Part shown: positions 15,507 through 25,451 of the stretch, in pieces
How positions within the stretch are numbered: position 1 is the first letter of the stretch
How the letters are laid out: the number at the start of each line of letters is the position of its first letter
Assembly (NCBI GenBank): GCA_947449015.1
Contig: CANFQA010000007.1
Coordinates: forward strand, 1 to 64,000
From: Microthrixaceae bacterium
GTDB lineage: Bacteria; Actinomycetota; Acidimicrobiia; Acidimicrobiales; Acidimicrobilacustridaceae
Direction of reading: 5' to 3'
DNA length: 64,000 nt
Notes under the pieces: model-generated
Seen by the model: the letters and a program-made list of their open reading frames with translations, nothing else
The model's database searches: none
What the model was told of the DNA's origin: nothing
Program-made: the position numbers and the translations under genes

Positions 15507-17387
15507 TCAGTTGGTGGTTCGGCCCGATGCGGGCGTGTGGATCTTGTCGTACACGGCTTGGGCTACCGAATCGGGCAGCCAGGAGATCGCTTGGAGCTGT
15601 TCGAGCGTCGCCTTCTTCACCGCTGTCACTCCCCCGAGTTCCTTGATGAGGCGCTTGCGTCGCACTTCACCGAGACCACCGATGTCGTCGAGCACAGATG
15701 TGGTCATGCGCTTGCCACGCAATTCACGATGGAAGGAGATCGCGAAACGATGGGCTTCATCGCGGATGCGTTGCAGAAGGAAGAGTGCCTCGCTGTTGCG
15801 GGGAACGATCATCGGCTCGGACTGTCCGGGCACGAAGACTTCCTCAAACCGTTTCGCCAACGATGCCACCGGAATCTCCTCGGAGAGTCCCAGTTCCTCA
15901 AGCACACGCACCGCCACCGAGAGCTGCCCTTTGCCGCCGTCCACAAGCAGCAGCTGGGGCGGATATGAAAATCGCCCCTCCCGTTCGGCCATTGGAAGCG
16001 CCCGCTCTTCGAGATAGGCCGTAAACCGTCGGGTCAACACCTGCTCCATTGCTGCGAAGTCGTCGTTGCCCTGATCGCCGCGGATCTTGAATCGGCGATA
16101 CTCGCTCTTCTTCGGCAGGCCATCCTCGAGCACGACCATGGACCCGACGTAGTCGGTGCCCTGAATGTGACTCATGTCGTAACACTCAATACGCAATGGC
16201 GCCTCGGGTAGCCCGAGGTGTTCCTGCAGGTCGTTCAGCGCCCGCGCTCGTGTGTTGTGATCGGCGGCCCGGCGCAATCGATGACGGCCGAACTCCTCGG
16301 TGGCGTTGTGAACCACCGTCTCCATGAGTTCGCGTTTGTCGCCGCGCTGTGGCACTCGGATGGTCACTCGCGAGCCGCGCTGAGTGCTCAACCATTCTTC
16401 ATACAGCTCCGGCTGTGCAGACGGTTCGACCACAAGCACCTGCTTGGGAATGCCGAGAGGAGGGATCTCGCCGTAGAGCCGCTCGAGAACACGATCAATA
16501 AGTTCGCCGGGAGCGAGATCTTCGGCCAGATCAAGCACAAATCCCCTGCGACCGACCACCCGACCGCGGCGCACATGGAACACCTGCACCGAGGATTCGA
16601 GATCATCACCGGAGAGTCCGATGATGTCGAGATCCTCTTCCTTCTCGAGAACCATCTGCTGCTTCTCAATAACTGAGCGCACCGCTCCAAGCCGGTCGCG
16701 CAGACGTGCGGCTCGCTCGAACTCGAGCTCATCGCTCGCTTGGCGCATCTCGGCCTCGAGGCGATGCACAACTGCATCGGTATCACCCTCGAGAAACTCG
16801 ATGAGTTCGCGGACCATCAAGTCGTAGTCATCACGAGAAACCTCGCCGACACAAGGACCACTGCACTTCTCGATATGGAACAACAGACACGGTCGACCGA
16901 GCTTTGCGTGCCGATTCAATTTGGTGTCCGAACAGGTTCGCACCGGGAACGTGCGCAGCAAAAGATCGAGCGTGTCGCGCACCGCCCAAGCCTGCGCGTA
17001 CGGCCCGAAGTAACGGGCACCTTTGCGCCTCACCCCGCGCATCACTGTGGCCCGCGCCCATTGGTCATCAGTGGTGATGGTCAAGAAGGGATAGCTCTTA
17101 TCGTCTTTCAGGTCGATATTGAATCGAGGCTCGTACTGCTTGATGAGGCCGTACTCGAGCATGAGCGCGTCGAGTTCGGTCCGAACCTGGATCCACTCCA
17201 CCGTTTCCGCGGTCTCGACCATCTGTGCGGTGCGGGTTGGCAGCAGCGCCGGGTTCTGGAAGTAGTTGGACAATCGCTGGCGGAGGCTCTTCGCCTTGCC
17301 CACGTAAATAACCCGTCCGTGCGCGTCTTTGAACTGATACGAGCCGGGTTCATCGGGGATCGAACCCGCGGGGGGACGCTGCACCAT
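15507..17387 (-). CDS. uvrC: UvrABC excinuclease subunit C
   Basis: UvrC makes both incisions in nucleotide excision repair. The 626-residue protein has the GIY-YIG domain (GSYQFKDAHGRVIYVGKAKSLR), a cysteine-bearing segment, the UVR domain, the UvrC RNase H-like domain (IECYDMSHIQGTDYVGSMVV) and a C-terminal helix-hairpin-helix pair. The track ORF begins at 17708, but the first 107 residues lie over the nadA leader and do not resemble UvrC. I place the start at ATG 17387 because TACGAT lies 6 nt upstream and the family starts MVQRPPAGSIPDEPG-like. uvrA and uvrB are within 7 kb. Confidence 0.95.
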   Translation of the reverse strand: MVQRPPAGSIPDEPGSYQFKDAHGRVIYVGKAKSLRQRLSNYFQNPALLPTRTAQMVETAETVEWIQVRTELDALMLEYGLIKQYEPRFNIDLKDDKSYPFLTITTDDQWARATVMRGVRRKGARYFGPYAQAWAVRDTLDLLLRTFPVRTCSDTKLNRHAKLGRPCLLFHIEKCSGPCVGEVSRDDYDLMVRELIEFLEGDTDAVVHRLEAEMRQASDELEFERAARLRDRLGAVRSVIEKQQMVLEKEEDLDIIGLSGDDLESSVQVFHVRRGRVVGRRGFVLDLAEDLAPGELIDRVLERLYGEIPPLGIPKQVLVVEPSAQPELYEEWLSTQRGSRVTIRVPQRGDKRELMETVVHNATEEFGRHRLRRAADHNTRARALNDLQEHLGLPEAPLRIECYDMSHIQGTDYVGSMVVLEDGLPKKSEYRRFKIRGDQGNDDFAAMEQVLTRRFTAYLEERALPMAEREGRFSYPPQLLLVDGGKGQLSVAVRVLEELGLSEEIPVASLAKRFEEVFVPGQSEPMIVPRNSEALFLLQRIRDEAHRFAISFHRELRGKRMTTSVLDDIGGLGEVRRKRLIKELGGVTAVKKATLEQLQAISWLPDSVAQAVYDKIHTPASGRTTN

Positions 17388-17393
17388 CGCCGC

Positions 17394-17399
17394 ATCGTA
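17394..17399 (-). promoter_or_regulatory. -10 element (TACGAT) for leaderless uvrC
   Basis: TACGAT on the minus strand is 6 nt before the uvrC ATG. It decides the start among several in-frame candidates. Confidence 0.55.
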
Positions 17400-17431
17400 C
17401 GGCTGGAAGCGCACATCGGGCCCCTTGGGCC

Positions 17432-17601
17432 TACACTGCGGTCGCCGGCCTGGTATCCGGCAGTTCCGAATCTTCCGAGACCGACATCCCCGTGGCGCGG
17501 CGACCAGGCTGCCCCCACCGGTCATATCGGGAGACGCAGTACCGCAGGATCCCAGCAGTACCAGAAGAACCTCTGAGAACCGAACAGTCTGGAGAGCCAC
17601 C
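17432..17601 (+). promoter_or_regulatory. nadA promoter (TACACT) and about 160-nt 5' leader
   Basis: TACACT at 17432-17437 is the best -10 candidate for nadA, which would leave a leader of about 155-160 nt ending in GGAGAG before the ATG. The leader can form at least one hairpin (GCCGG with CCGGC near 17445-17465). In a window where most leaders are absent or short, this one stands out. I do not recognise a known riboswitch in it. Confidence 0.4.
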
Positions 17602-18720
17602 ATGCGGCTCCAACTCCCCCTCCCCGAGCGGTACACCAGCGCGACGCCCGTCGATCTTGAGGCGCGCATTGAGGCGGCTCGAGCCACGCTGGGTGACCGA
17701 CTCTTCATCCTCGGGCATCACTACCAACGCGATGAGGTCATGCGCTGGGCTGACGCCCGTGGCGACTCGTTCCGCCTGTCAGTGCTGGCCCAGGAGCACC
17801 CCGAGGCCGAGTACATCGTGTTCTGCGGAGTGCACTTCATGGCCGAGTCGGCTGACATCCTCACCGGCGATCACCAGTCGGTGATCCTCCCGGACCTCAA
17901 CGCCGGATGTTCCATGGCCGATATGGCTGATCTCGAGGAGGTCGAGGAGGCTTGGGAATCCATTGCCCGCACCACCGACATCTCCAAAGTCATTCCGATC
18001 ACCTACATGAACTCCTCCGCTGCTCTCAAAGCATTCGTAGGAGAGCATGGCGGAGCGGTGTGCACATCCTCCAATGCCGCTGCAGTCCTCAAATGGGCCC
18101 TGTCGCTCGAGGACCGCGCCGAGGACGGCGCCGGAGGCCGGCAGGTCCTGTTCTTCCCCGACCAGCACCTCGGCCGCAACACCGGGTTCGACCTCGGCTT
18201 CACCGCCCAGGACATGCGCATCTGGAATCCGCGTCTCGAACACGGCGGTCTCAGCGAAGCCGACATCAAGGAATCCACCCTCCTGCTCTGGCGTGGACAC
18301 TGCTCGGTCCATCAGCGGTTCCGCCCCGAACACATTGCCGAGTTCCGAGCAGCCAATCCCGACGGCATCGTTATTACTCACCCCGAGTGCGCCCATGAGG
18401 TGTGCGAACTCGCCGATCAGGTTGGTTCCACCGACTTCATCATTCGTGCCGTTGAAGCAGCGCCCGCCGGCTCCATCATCAGCGTTGGCACCGAGATCCA
18501 TCTGGTCAACCGCCTCAATGCCGAAACGCCTGACAAGACCATCGTCTCGCTTGATCCGCTGGTCTGCCCGTGTTCAACGATGTTTCGCATCGACGCTCCA
18601 CATCTGTGTTGGATCCTCGAAAACCTTGTCGAGGGTCGCGTGGTCAACCGCATCACCGTTGATCCCACCACCGCCGAGTGGGCAAAAGTCGCGCTCGACC
18701 GCATGCTCTCCATCACCTGA
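17602..18720 (+). CDS. nadA: Quinolinate synthase A
   Basis: NadA condenses iminoaspartate with dihydroxyacetone phosphate to make quinolinate for NAD synthesis, using a [4Fe-4S] cluster. The 372-residue protein has the expected cluster cysteines in VFCGVHFMAESADIL, THPECAHEV and the CPCSTMFRIDAPHLCWILENL region, plus the family motifs FILGHHYQRDEV and AGCSMADM. The start is at the ATG after GGAGAG; the track ORF adds 59 unsupported residues. nadB and nadC, usually adjacent in Actinobacteria, are not in this window. Confidence 0.96.
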   Translation: MRLQLPLPERYTSATPVDLEARIEAARATLGDRLFILGHHYQRDEVMRWADARGDSFRLSVLAQEHPEAEYIVFCGVHFMAESADILTGDHQSVILPDLNAGCSMADMADLEEVEEAWESIARTTDISKVIPITYMNSSAALKAFVGEHGGAVCTSSNAAAVLKWALSLEDRAEDGAGGRQVLFFPDQHLGRNTGFDLGFTAQDMRIWNPRLEHGGLSEADIKESTLLLWRGHCSVHQRFRPEHIAEFRAANPDGIVITHPECAHEVCELADQVGSTDFIIRAVEAAPAGSIISVGTEIHLVNRLNAETPDKTIVSLDPLVCPCSTMFRIDAPHLCWILENLVEGRVVNRITVDPTTAEWAKVALDRMLSIT

Positions 18721-18758
18721 ATCTCACCAAGCAGCGTTGAACTCCGCTTGACCCCGCG

Positions 18759-21605
18759 TTAGGACTTGGCAAGCAGAGGTGCCAGGAATTGTCCGGTGTA
18801 ACTCTCGGGTGTGGCCGCCACCTGCTCGGGAGTTCCCTCCACCACGAGCGAACCGCCACCGCTGCCACCTTCGGGACCGAGATCGATGATCCAGTCGGCA
18901 GTCTTGATGACATCGAGGTTGTGTTCAATCACCAGCACGGTGTTTCCCTGATCGACCAAGCGCGACAGCACGGTAAGCAGTTTGCGAATGTCTTCGAAGT
19001 GAAGACCGGTGGTGGGCTCATCAAGGATGTACATGGTGTGGCCGGTGGAACGCTTGGCCAGTTCGCTGGCGAGCTTCACGCGCTGCGCCTCACCACCCGA
19101 CAAGGTGGTGGCTGGCTGGCCGAGACGCACGTAGCCGAGTCCAACGTCGACGATGGTCTGGAGATGTCGGGCAATGGGTGGTTGATTGGCGAAGAATTCG
19201 ACGCCCTCGGCGCAACTCATGTTGAGGATGTCGGAGATGTTGTGATCCTTGAAGGTGATGTCGAGCGTGTCGCGGTTGTAACGCGCTCCCTTGCAGACCT
19301 CGCAGGGAACATAGACATCAGGCAGGAAGTGCATTTCAATCTTGATGGTGCCGTCACCAGAGCAGGCCTCACAACGGCCGCCAGCCACGTTGAACGAGAA
19401 CCGACCGGGCAGGTAGCCGCGCACCTTTGCTTCATGGGTCTGCGCGAAGAGCTTGCGAATGTGATCGAAGACACCTGTATAGGTAGCGGGGTTGGATCGA
19501 GGTGTGCGCCCAATGGGTGACTGGTCGATGTTGATGACTTTGTCAATATGGTCGAGCCCCTCGACCTTGCGATGAAGTCCCGGCGCAACCTTGGCGCCGT
19601 ACACATGCTGCATCAGTGAGCGATGCAGGATGTCGTTGACAACCGTGGACTTGCCGGAGCCAGAAACGCCGGTCACCGCAGTAAAGACACGCAGCGGAAA
19701 CTCGACGTCGATGTCTTTGAGATTGTGCTCGCGCGCACCGCGGACAATGAGCTTGTCGTCACCGGGGATTCGTCGGACCGCCGGGACCGGGATGCTTCGC
19801 CGCCCGGAGACGTACTGCCCGGTAATCGATTCCTTTGACTTGAGCAGACCCTTGACGGGACCGGAGTAGACCACCGCTCCCCCGTGCTCGCCCGCACCCG
19901 GACCAATGTCCACAACATGATCAGCAATCCTGATGGTGTCTTCATCATGTTCGACCACGAGCACCGTGTTACCGAGATCGCGCAGACGGATAAGCGTGTC
20001 GATGAGTCGACGGTTATCACGCTGATGCAGACCAATGGAGGGCTCGTCGAGCACATAGAGCACGCCGACGAGACCTGAGCCAATCTGCGATGCGAGTCGG
20101 ATGCGCTGTGCCTCGCCACCAGCGAGCGTGGCCGCCGAACGCCCGAGGCTCAGATAATCAAGACCCACATCGAGCAGGAAACCCATGCGCGCATTGATCT
20201 CTTTGACCACCCGCTCAGCGATCATGCGATCACGTTCGGAAAGTTCAAGACCCGCAAGCGCTGACGCGGCATCGGAAATGGACATTGCTGAGATCTCAGC
20301 GATCGAACGTCCATCGATGGTGACGCCGAGACTGAACGGACGCAGACGCGACCCTTCGCACACCGGACAGGGAACCTCGCGCATATAACTCTCGACCTGC
20401 TCGCGAGCGCTGTCGCTCTCGGCATCGGAATGACGACGCTGGAGCCACGGAATGATGCCTTCGTATCGGGCGTCATAGGAGCGCTGACGTCCGTATCGAT
20501 TCTTGTATCGGACCTGCACCTTGCCCGTGGAGCCCGTTCCATTGAGCAATAACTTCTGAGACTTTTTCGGCAACTTGGCGAACGGCGTGTCGCGGTCAAT
20601 GTCGTTGATCTCACACACGGACTCGAGCAGACGTCCGAAGTACTGGGTGCGAGCAGTGGCCCACGGGGCGAGCGCTCCCTCGGCGACGGAAAGATCGGGA
20701 TCGGGAACCACAAGTTCGGCGTCGACCTCGAAACGCGTGCCAAGACCGTCACAGTGTTCACAGGCGCCATAGGGCGAGTTGAAGGAGAAATTCCGGGGTG
20801 CGAGTTCTTCGAAGCTCAGACCACACTCGGGACAGCCCAGATGCTGGCTGAAGGTGAGGATTTCGTCATCAAGTCCGGAATCGTCGCCACGACCCACGAT
20901 CTGCACCTCGGCCACACCTTCGGCAATGCGCAGCGCTGTTTCCAACGAATCGGTCAGGCGGTGCTCGATGCCGTCTTTGCGCACGAGACGATCAACCACA
21001 ACCTGGATGGTGTGCTGCTCATAGCGGGCGAGTTCAACCGAGTCGGTGAGCTCATGGAGTTCGCCGTCGATGATGGCGCGCGCAAAACCCTGCGAGGCCA
21101 GATCCGAAAGCAACGTGTCGTAGGTGCCCTTACGGCCACGCACAACAGGCGCCAAGACCTGGAATCGGGTGCCATCGGGGAGCTCCAGGACCCGATCGAC
21201 GATCTGCTGCGGGGTCTGCCGCTTGATGACCGCACCATCAGTGGGGCAATGCGGCACACCGATGCGGGCGTAGAGAAGACGGAGGTAGTCGTAAACCTCG
21301 GTAATGGTGCCCACCGTGGATCGCGGGTTTCGCGACGCCGATTTCTGGTCAATCGAAATTGCGGGCGACAGCCCTTCGATGAAATCAACATCGGGCTTAT
21401 CCATCTGCCCGAGGAACTGGCGCGCATAGGCCGACAGCGACTCCACGTAGCGCCGCTGACCTTCGGCGTAGATGGTGTCGAAAGCCAGAGAGGATTTCCC
21501 CGACCCCGACAGACCGGTGAATACGATCAGCCGATCGCGGGGAAGATCGATCGAGATATTGCGCAGGTTGTTCTCTCTCGCACCGCGAATGACCAGCTGA
21601 TCCAC
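18759..21605 (-). CDS. uvrA: UvrABC excinuclease subunit A
   Basis: UvrA is the damage-sensing ABC ATPase of nucleotide excision repair. It has two ATPase modules ([13 protein letters not shown] and [13 protein letters not shown]), signature motifs ([12 protein letters not shown] near the end) and zinc-finger cysteines (CPECG...CEHC and CEAC...CEVC). The track starts three codons earlier at 21614. I prefer the GTG at 21605, because TAGGGT lies 7 nt upstream and the family begins directly with [13 protein letters not shown]. The product is then 948 residues, a normal length. uvrB lies 56 bp upstream in the same orientation. Confidence 0.97.
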   Translation of the reverse strand: MDQLVIRGARENNLRNISIDLPRDRLIVFTGLSGSGKSSLAFDTIYAEGQRRYVESLSAYARQFLGQMDKPDVDFIEGLSPAISIDQKSASRNPRSTVGTITEVYDYLRLLYARIGVPHCPTDGAVIKRQTPQQIVDRVLELPDGTRFQVLAPVVRGRKGTYDTLLSDLASQGFARAIIDGELHELTDSVELARYEQHTIQVVVDRLVRKDGIEHRLTDSLETALRIAEGVAEVQIVGRGDDSGLDDEILTFSQHLGCPECGLSFEELAPRNFSFNSPYGACEHCDGLGTRFEVDAELVVPDPDLSVAEGALAPWATARTQYFGRLLESVCEINDIDRDTPFAKLPKKSQKLLLNGTGSTGKVQVRYKNRYGRQRSYDARYEGIIPWLQRRHSDAESDSAREQVESYMREVPCPVCEGSRLRPFSLGVTIDGRSIAEISAMSISDAASALAGLELSERDRMIAERVVKEINARMGFLLDVGLDYLSLGRSAATLAGGEAQRIRLASQIGSGLVGVLYVLDEPSIGLHQRDNRRLIDTLIRLRDLGNTVLVVEHDEDTIRIADHVVDIGPGAGEHGGAVVYSGPVKGLLKSKESITGQYVSGRRSIPVPAVRRIPGDDKLIVRGAREHNLKDIDVEFPLRVFTAVTGVSGSGKSTVVNDILHRSLMQHVYGAKVAPGLHRKVEGLDHIDKVINIDQSPIGRTPRSNPATYTGVFDHIRKLFAQTHEAKVRGYLPGRFSFNVAGGRCEACSGDGTIKIEMHFLPDVYVPCEVCKGARYNRDTLDITFKDHNISDILNMSCAEGVEFFANQPPIARHLQTIVDVGLGYVRLGQPATTLSGGEAQRVKLASELAKRSTGHTMYILDEPTTGLHFEDIRKLLTVLSRLVDQGNTVLVIEHNLDVIKTADWIIDLGPEGGSGGGSLVVEGTPEQVAATPESYTGQFLAPLLAKS

Positions 21606-21612
21606 AGCGCTC

Positions 21613-21618
21613 ACCCTA
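21613..21618 (-). promoter_or_regulatory. -10 element (TAGGGT) for leaderless uvrA
   Basis: TAGGGT on the minus strand ends 7 nt before GTG GAT CAG. It overlaps the alternative GTG that the ORF track chose, so it decides the start. Confidence 0.5.
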
Positions 21619-21661
21619 CCGGTCGCGATCGAGGCACGGTCCGGCTCGGCGCTCGATCGAT

Positions 21662-23677
21662 TTAGCCGACCTCGCGCAGTTCCCGTTTGAGGTCCTTGAT
21701 CTCGTCACGGAGACGAGCGGCGTACTCGAAACGGAGATCGGCCGCCGCCTCCTTCATCTCCTCCTCGAGTGTGAGCACGAGGCGAGCCAGTTCATCGGAG
21801 GGCAGATCAGCCAGGCCGCTGCGCACCTTGTCACGACTTGTCGAGCGACGGTCGGAGCCGGGAACGGGTGCTCCCTGAGAGGGACGCAGACTGGCCAGGA
21901 TGTCGGTGACCGCCTTGCGGATCGTCTGAGGGTTGATGTTGTTGTCGAGGTTGTATTGCTGCTGCAGCCCGCGTCGACGATTGGTCTCAGAGATGGCCCG
22001 CTGCATCGAATCAGTGATGGTGTCGGCGTACATGATCACCTGGCCATCAACATTTCGAGCAGCGCGACCGATGGTCTGCACCAGCGAGGTCACTGAGCGG
22101 AGGAACCCCTCCTTGTCGGCATCGAGAATGGCGACAAGAGAGACCTCGGGAAGATCAAGCCCCTCACGGAGCAGGTTGATGCCGATCAATACGTCGAACT
22201 CACCGAGTCGCAGATCACGCAGGATCTCGATGCGCTCAATGGTGTCGACCTCGCTGTGGAGGTAGCGGACCTTGATACCGAGCTCGAGCAGGTAATCGGT
22301 GAGATCCTCCGACATCTTCTTCGTAAGTGTCGTGACCAGGACGCGGTCGCCCTTGACGATCCGTTGGTTGATCTGCTCGATGAGATCGTCGATCTGTCCT
22401 TTGGTGGGTTTGACGATGACCTCGGGATCAACCAGACCCGTGGGGCGCACAACCTGCTCGACGATGGCTTGGGAGTTCTCGAGTTCAAAAGGTCCTGGGG
22501 TTGCCGACAGGAACACCACCTGTTTGAGACGATCCATGATCTCCTCAAACCGCAGCGGACGGTTGTCGGCCGCTGAAGGCAATCGAAAACCATGCTCAAT
22601 GAGCGTCTGCTTGCGGGATCGGTCGCCGGCGTACTGGCCATGCAACTGCGGGATGGCCTGATGGCTCTCATCGAGCACCACAAGGAAATCCTCGGGGAAA
22701 TAATCCAGCAACGTGTACGGCGGCTCGCCCGGCTTACGTCCGTCGATTTGCCCCGAGTAGTTCTCGATGCCGTTGCAGAATCCGAGTTCCTCCATCATCT
22801 CGAGGTCGTACTGGGTTCGCATACGCAGGCGTTGGGCCTCGAGCAGCTTGCCCTCGGCCTCAAAGTGGGCGAGCTGCACCTGGAGCTCAGCCTGAATACG
22901 TTGCATCGCGTCACGAAGCCGATCCTCACCCGCCACATAGTGCGTGGCCGGGAAGATGACGAGTTCCTCGAGTTCGGTGATCTTCTCGCCAGTGATCGGA
23001 TCAACCACAAGTACCCGCTCGATTTCATCACCGAACAATTCGATGCGGATGAGCGTTTCGTCGTAGGCGGGGTGAACCTCGATGGTGTCGCCGCGGACCC
23101 GGAACTTGCCGCGAACAAGGTTCATGTCATTGCGCTCGTACTGCATGTCGACGAGTCGCTTCAGAATATGCCGCTGATCGTGGGTCTCACCCGGGCGCAC
23201 CACCAACAACTGATCTTTGTACTCAATCGGTGAACCGAGGCCATAGATACACGAGACCGAGGCAACAACGATGGTGTCGCGTCGGGTGAGCAGCGCCGAG
23301 GTGGCGGCGTGTCGCAGACGGTCGATCTCGTCGTTCACCGACGAGTCCTTCTCGATGTAAGTGTCCGAGGAGGGCATGTACGCCTCGGGTTGGTAATAGT
23401 CGTAATAGGACACGAAGTACTCAACCCGGTTCTCCGGGAAGAACTCGCGAAACTCATTAGCCAACTGGGCTGCAAGCGACTTGTTGGGTGCGATGACCAG
23501 CGTGGGTCGCTGAAGCGCCTCAATGGTCCATGCGATGGTGGCGCTCTTTCCCGAGCCGGTAATACCCAGCAGGGTCTGGAATCGGTTGCCGGCGTTGATG
23601 CTCGCGGTGAGTTGCTCAATGGCCTTGGGCTGATCACCGGCAGGTGAGAACTCGGAAACCAGACGGAACGGCGGCAT
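21662..23677 (-). CDS. uvrB: UvrABC excinuclease subunit B
   Basis: UvrB verifies DNA damage and positions UvrC. The 671-residue protein has Walker [15 protein letters not shown], the damage-probing beta-hairpin region [20 protein letters not shown], helicase motifs ([17 protein letters not shown]) and the C-terminal UVR domain ([20 protein letters not shown]) that contacts UvrC. TAGACT lies 6 nt before the ATG, so it is probably leaderless and separately transcribed from uvrA. No LexA box was recognised in the 102 bp upstream. Confidence 0.97.
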   Translation of the reverse strand: MPPFRLVSEFSPAGDQPKAIEQLTASINAGNRFQTLLGITGSGKSATIAWTIEALQRPTLVIAPNKSLAAQLANEFREFFPENRVEYFVSYYDYYQPEAYMPSSDTYIEKDSSVNDEIDRLRHAATSALLTRRDTIVVASVSCIYGLGSPIEYKDQLLVVRPGETHDQRHILKRLVDMQYERNDMNLVRGKFRVRGDTIEVHPAYDETLIRIELFGDEIERVLVVDPITGEKITELEELVIFPATHYVAGEDRLRDAMQRIQAELQVQLAHFEAEGKLLEAQRLRMRTQYDLEMMEELGFCNGIENYSGQIDGRKPGEPPYTLLDYFPEDFLVVLDESHQAIPQLHGQYAGDRSRKQTLIEHGFRLPSAADNRPLRFEEIMDRLKQVVFLSATPGPFELENSQAIVEQVVRPTGLVDPEVIVKPTKGQIDDLIEQINQRIVKGDRVLVTTLTKKMSEDLTDYLLELGIKVRYLHSEVDTIERIEILRDLRLGEFDVLIGINLLREGLDLPEVSLVAILDADKEGFLRSVTSLVQTIGRAARNVDGQVIMYADTITDSMQRAISETNRRRGLQQQYNLDNNINPQTIRKAVTDILASLRPSQGAPVPGSDRRSTSRDKVRSGLADLPSDELARLVLTLEEEMKEAAADLRFEYAARLRDEIKDLKRELREVG

Positions 23678-23683
23678 GGGATG

Positions 23684-23689
23684 AGTCTA
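23684..23689 (-). promoter_or_regulatory. -10 element (TAGACT) for leaderless uvrB
   Basis: TAGACT on the minus strand is 6 nt from the uvrB ATG. A TAACCT at 23707-23712 on the plus strand is the matching -10 candidate for the divergent dprE2 operon. Confidence 0.55.
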
Positions 23690-23779
23690 CGGAGGTGCAC
23701 GCCGTCTAACCTTGGCCGCCGTAAGGATCTTGGTCCCGCGCCCGGCGGCCGGCCCTGAACACTGACAAGGACGAAGTTC

Positions 23780-24538
23780 ATGCGCGACGCGTTGGGAGCG
23801 GTGCAATCAGTGCTGGTGCTCGGAGGCAACTCCGATATCGCGCTAGCGATTGTCGACCGTCTCGTCGAAGGCCGCACCCGCAAGGTGGTGCTCGCTGTGC
23901 GCCGACCCGAGAGCGCACAATCCACTATCGATCGCCTCACGGCCGCTGGTGTCGCCGCCGAGGCCATTGCGTTCGATGCGCTTCGAACCGAAGAACACTC
24001 CCGCATCCTCGGCGACGCATTCGCCAAGGCCGGGGACTTCGATCTCGTCATCTCCGCCTTCGGCATGCTTGCCGATCAGGACGCACTTGATGCAGACCCG
24101 CTCTATGCAGTCACCGTCATCAATGCCAACTTCACCGGTGCGGTCACCTCTGGGCTCATTGCCGCGGACCTCCTCCGCAAGCAGGGTCACGGCACACTCA
24201 TGATGATCACCTCCATCGCCGCAGTACGCGGCCGTGCCGACAACTTCCTCTATGGCGCCACGAAAGCGGGCCAGGACCTCTTCTCGCAGGGTCTGGGTGA
24301 TTCTCTCGTCGGCTCTGGCGTTCGGGTTGTGGTGGTCCGTCCCGGATTCGTGCACACCAAGATGACCGAAGGACTCAAGCCGGCGCCGTTCGCCACCACC
24401 GTCGACAAGATCGCCGATGATGTCATCGCAGGGTTCTCCAAGGGCCGCGAGACCATCTTCGCCCCGTCGATCCTGCGGTACGTCTTCGCACTGCTCATCC
24501 ATGCGCCCCGGATCATCTGGCGACGACTCGGCGGCTGA
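23780..24538 (+). CDS. dprE2: Decaprenylphosphoryl-2-keto-ribose reductase (DprE2-like SDR)
   Basis: DprE2 reduces the 2-keto intermediate to decaprenylphosphoryl-arabinose, the donor for cell-wall arabinan. The 252-residue short-chain dehydrogenase has the family-typical glycine motif VLVLGGNSDIALAIV, catalytic Tyr-x3-Lys in FLYGATKAGQD, and the C-terminal membrane-facing segment YVFALLIHAPRIIWRRL seen in mycobacterial DprE2. AAGGA precedes the ATG. It is followed within 5 bp by the DPPR-synthase-type UbiA gene and then dprE1, which makes the assignment firm despite the common fold. Confidence 0.88.
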   Translation: MRDALGAVQSVLVLGGNSDIALAIVDRLVEGRTRKVVLAVRRPESAQSTIDRLTAAGVAAEAIAFDALRTEEHSRILGDAFAKAGDFDLVISAFGMLADQDALDADPLYAVTVINANFTGAVTSGLIAADLLRKQGHGTLMMITSIAAVRGRADNFLYGATKAGQDLFSQGLGDSLVGSGVRVVVVRPGFVHTKMTEGLKPAPFATTVDKIADDVIAGFSKGRETIFAPSILRYVFALLIHAPRIIWRRLGG

Positions 24539-24542
24539 ACCT

Positions 24543-25451
24543 ATGTCCGAGTCATCAGCGGTTCGTCCCGCCAGTACATCGCTGCTTCGTGGGGTCGTTC
24601 GCGAACTTCGGCCCAAACAGTGGCTGAAGAACGTCCTGGTCTTCGCGGCACCCGCCGCCGCAGGAGTCATTAACGAACGCACTGAACTCATGCACGCCAT
24701 TGGAGCGTTTGTGTGCTTCTGCGCGGCGGCCAGTGCCACCTATCTGGTCAACGACATCTCCGATGTCGAATCCGATCGTCGCCATCCCAGCAAGCGCGTG
24801 CGCCCGATCGCTGCTGGCATCGTGCCTATCCCACTGGCAGTCGTGCTCGCTGTCGTGCTGCTGGCCGGAGGAGTTGGCGGCGCATTCCTCATCCGTCGCG
24901 ACTTCGGATTCACGATCCTTGCCTATCTCGCCCTCACCACCTGTTACACGCTGTGGCTCAAGCACATCGCCGTGCTTGACATCATCGCCGTCGCCGCTGG
25001 TTTCGTCCTGCGGGCCATTGGTGGAGCAACAGCCACGAGCGTTCCCATCTCTGAGTGGTTCTTCATCGTCACAAGTTTTGGCGCCCTATTTATGGTGGCG
25101 GGCAAGCGTCATGGCGAGCAGTCCGATCTTGGCGATGAGGCAGGCTCGGTGCGCCCAGTGCTCGCCCTCTATACACCCAGCTTCCTTACCTACCTGCGGG
25201 CTGTGTTCTCCGGCGGAGCACTCGTCACCTACTGCCTGTGGGCGTTCTCGTCTGCTGACCTTCACGGTTCCAGCAATGTGCTGTTCCAACTCTCGATCGT
25301 GCCGTTCGCCATCGCCATCCTTCGCTATGCGCTCCTGCTCGATCAGGGCCATGGCGCAGAACCCGAGAATCTTGTCCTGTCCGATCGCGCCCTGCTGCTT
25401 GCCGGTGTCGCCTGGATCGCCATCTACGGCATTGCCATCTACACCTCCTGA
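24543..25451 (+). CDS. ubiA: Decaprenyl-phosphate phosphoribosyltransferase (UbiA family)
   Basis: This integral membrane prenyltransferase is predicted to transfer 5-phosphoribose from PRPP to decaprenyl phosphate, the first committed step to decaprenylphosphoryl-arabinose. The 302-residue protein has the two acidic motifs of UbiA enzymes, NDISDVESDRRHP near residue 80 and YTLWLKHIAVLD near 145, within about eight or nine hydrophobic helices. The N-terminal RPKQWLKNVLVFAAP is typical of DPPR synthase. I start at ATG 24543, 4 bp after the dprE2 stop; the track start lies inside dprE2. Confidence 0.9.
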   Translation: MSESSAVRPASTSLLRGVVRELRPKQWLKNVLVFAAPAAAGVINERTELMHAIGAFVCFCAAASATYLVNDISDVESDRRHPSKRVRPIAAGIVPIPLAVVLAVVLLAGGVGGAFLIRRDFGFTILAYLALTTCYTLWLKHIAVLDIIAVAAGFVLRAIGGATATSVPISEWFFIVTSFGALFMVAGKRHGEQSDLGDEAGSVRPVLALYTPSFLTYLRAVFSGGALVTYCLWAFSSADLHGSSNVLFQLSIVPFAIAILRYALLLDQGHGAEPENLVLSDRALLLAGVAWIAIYGIAIYTS

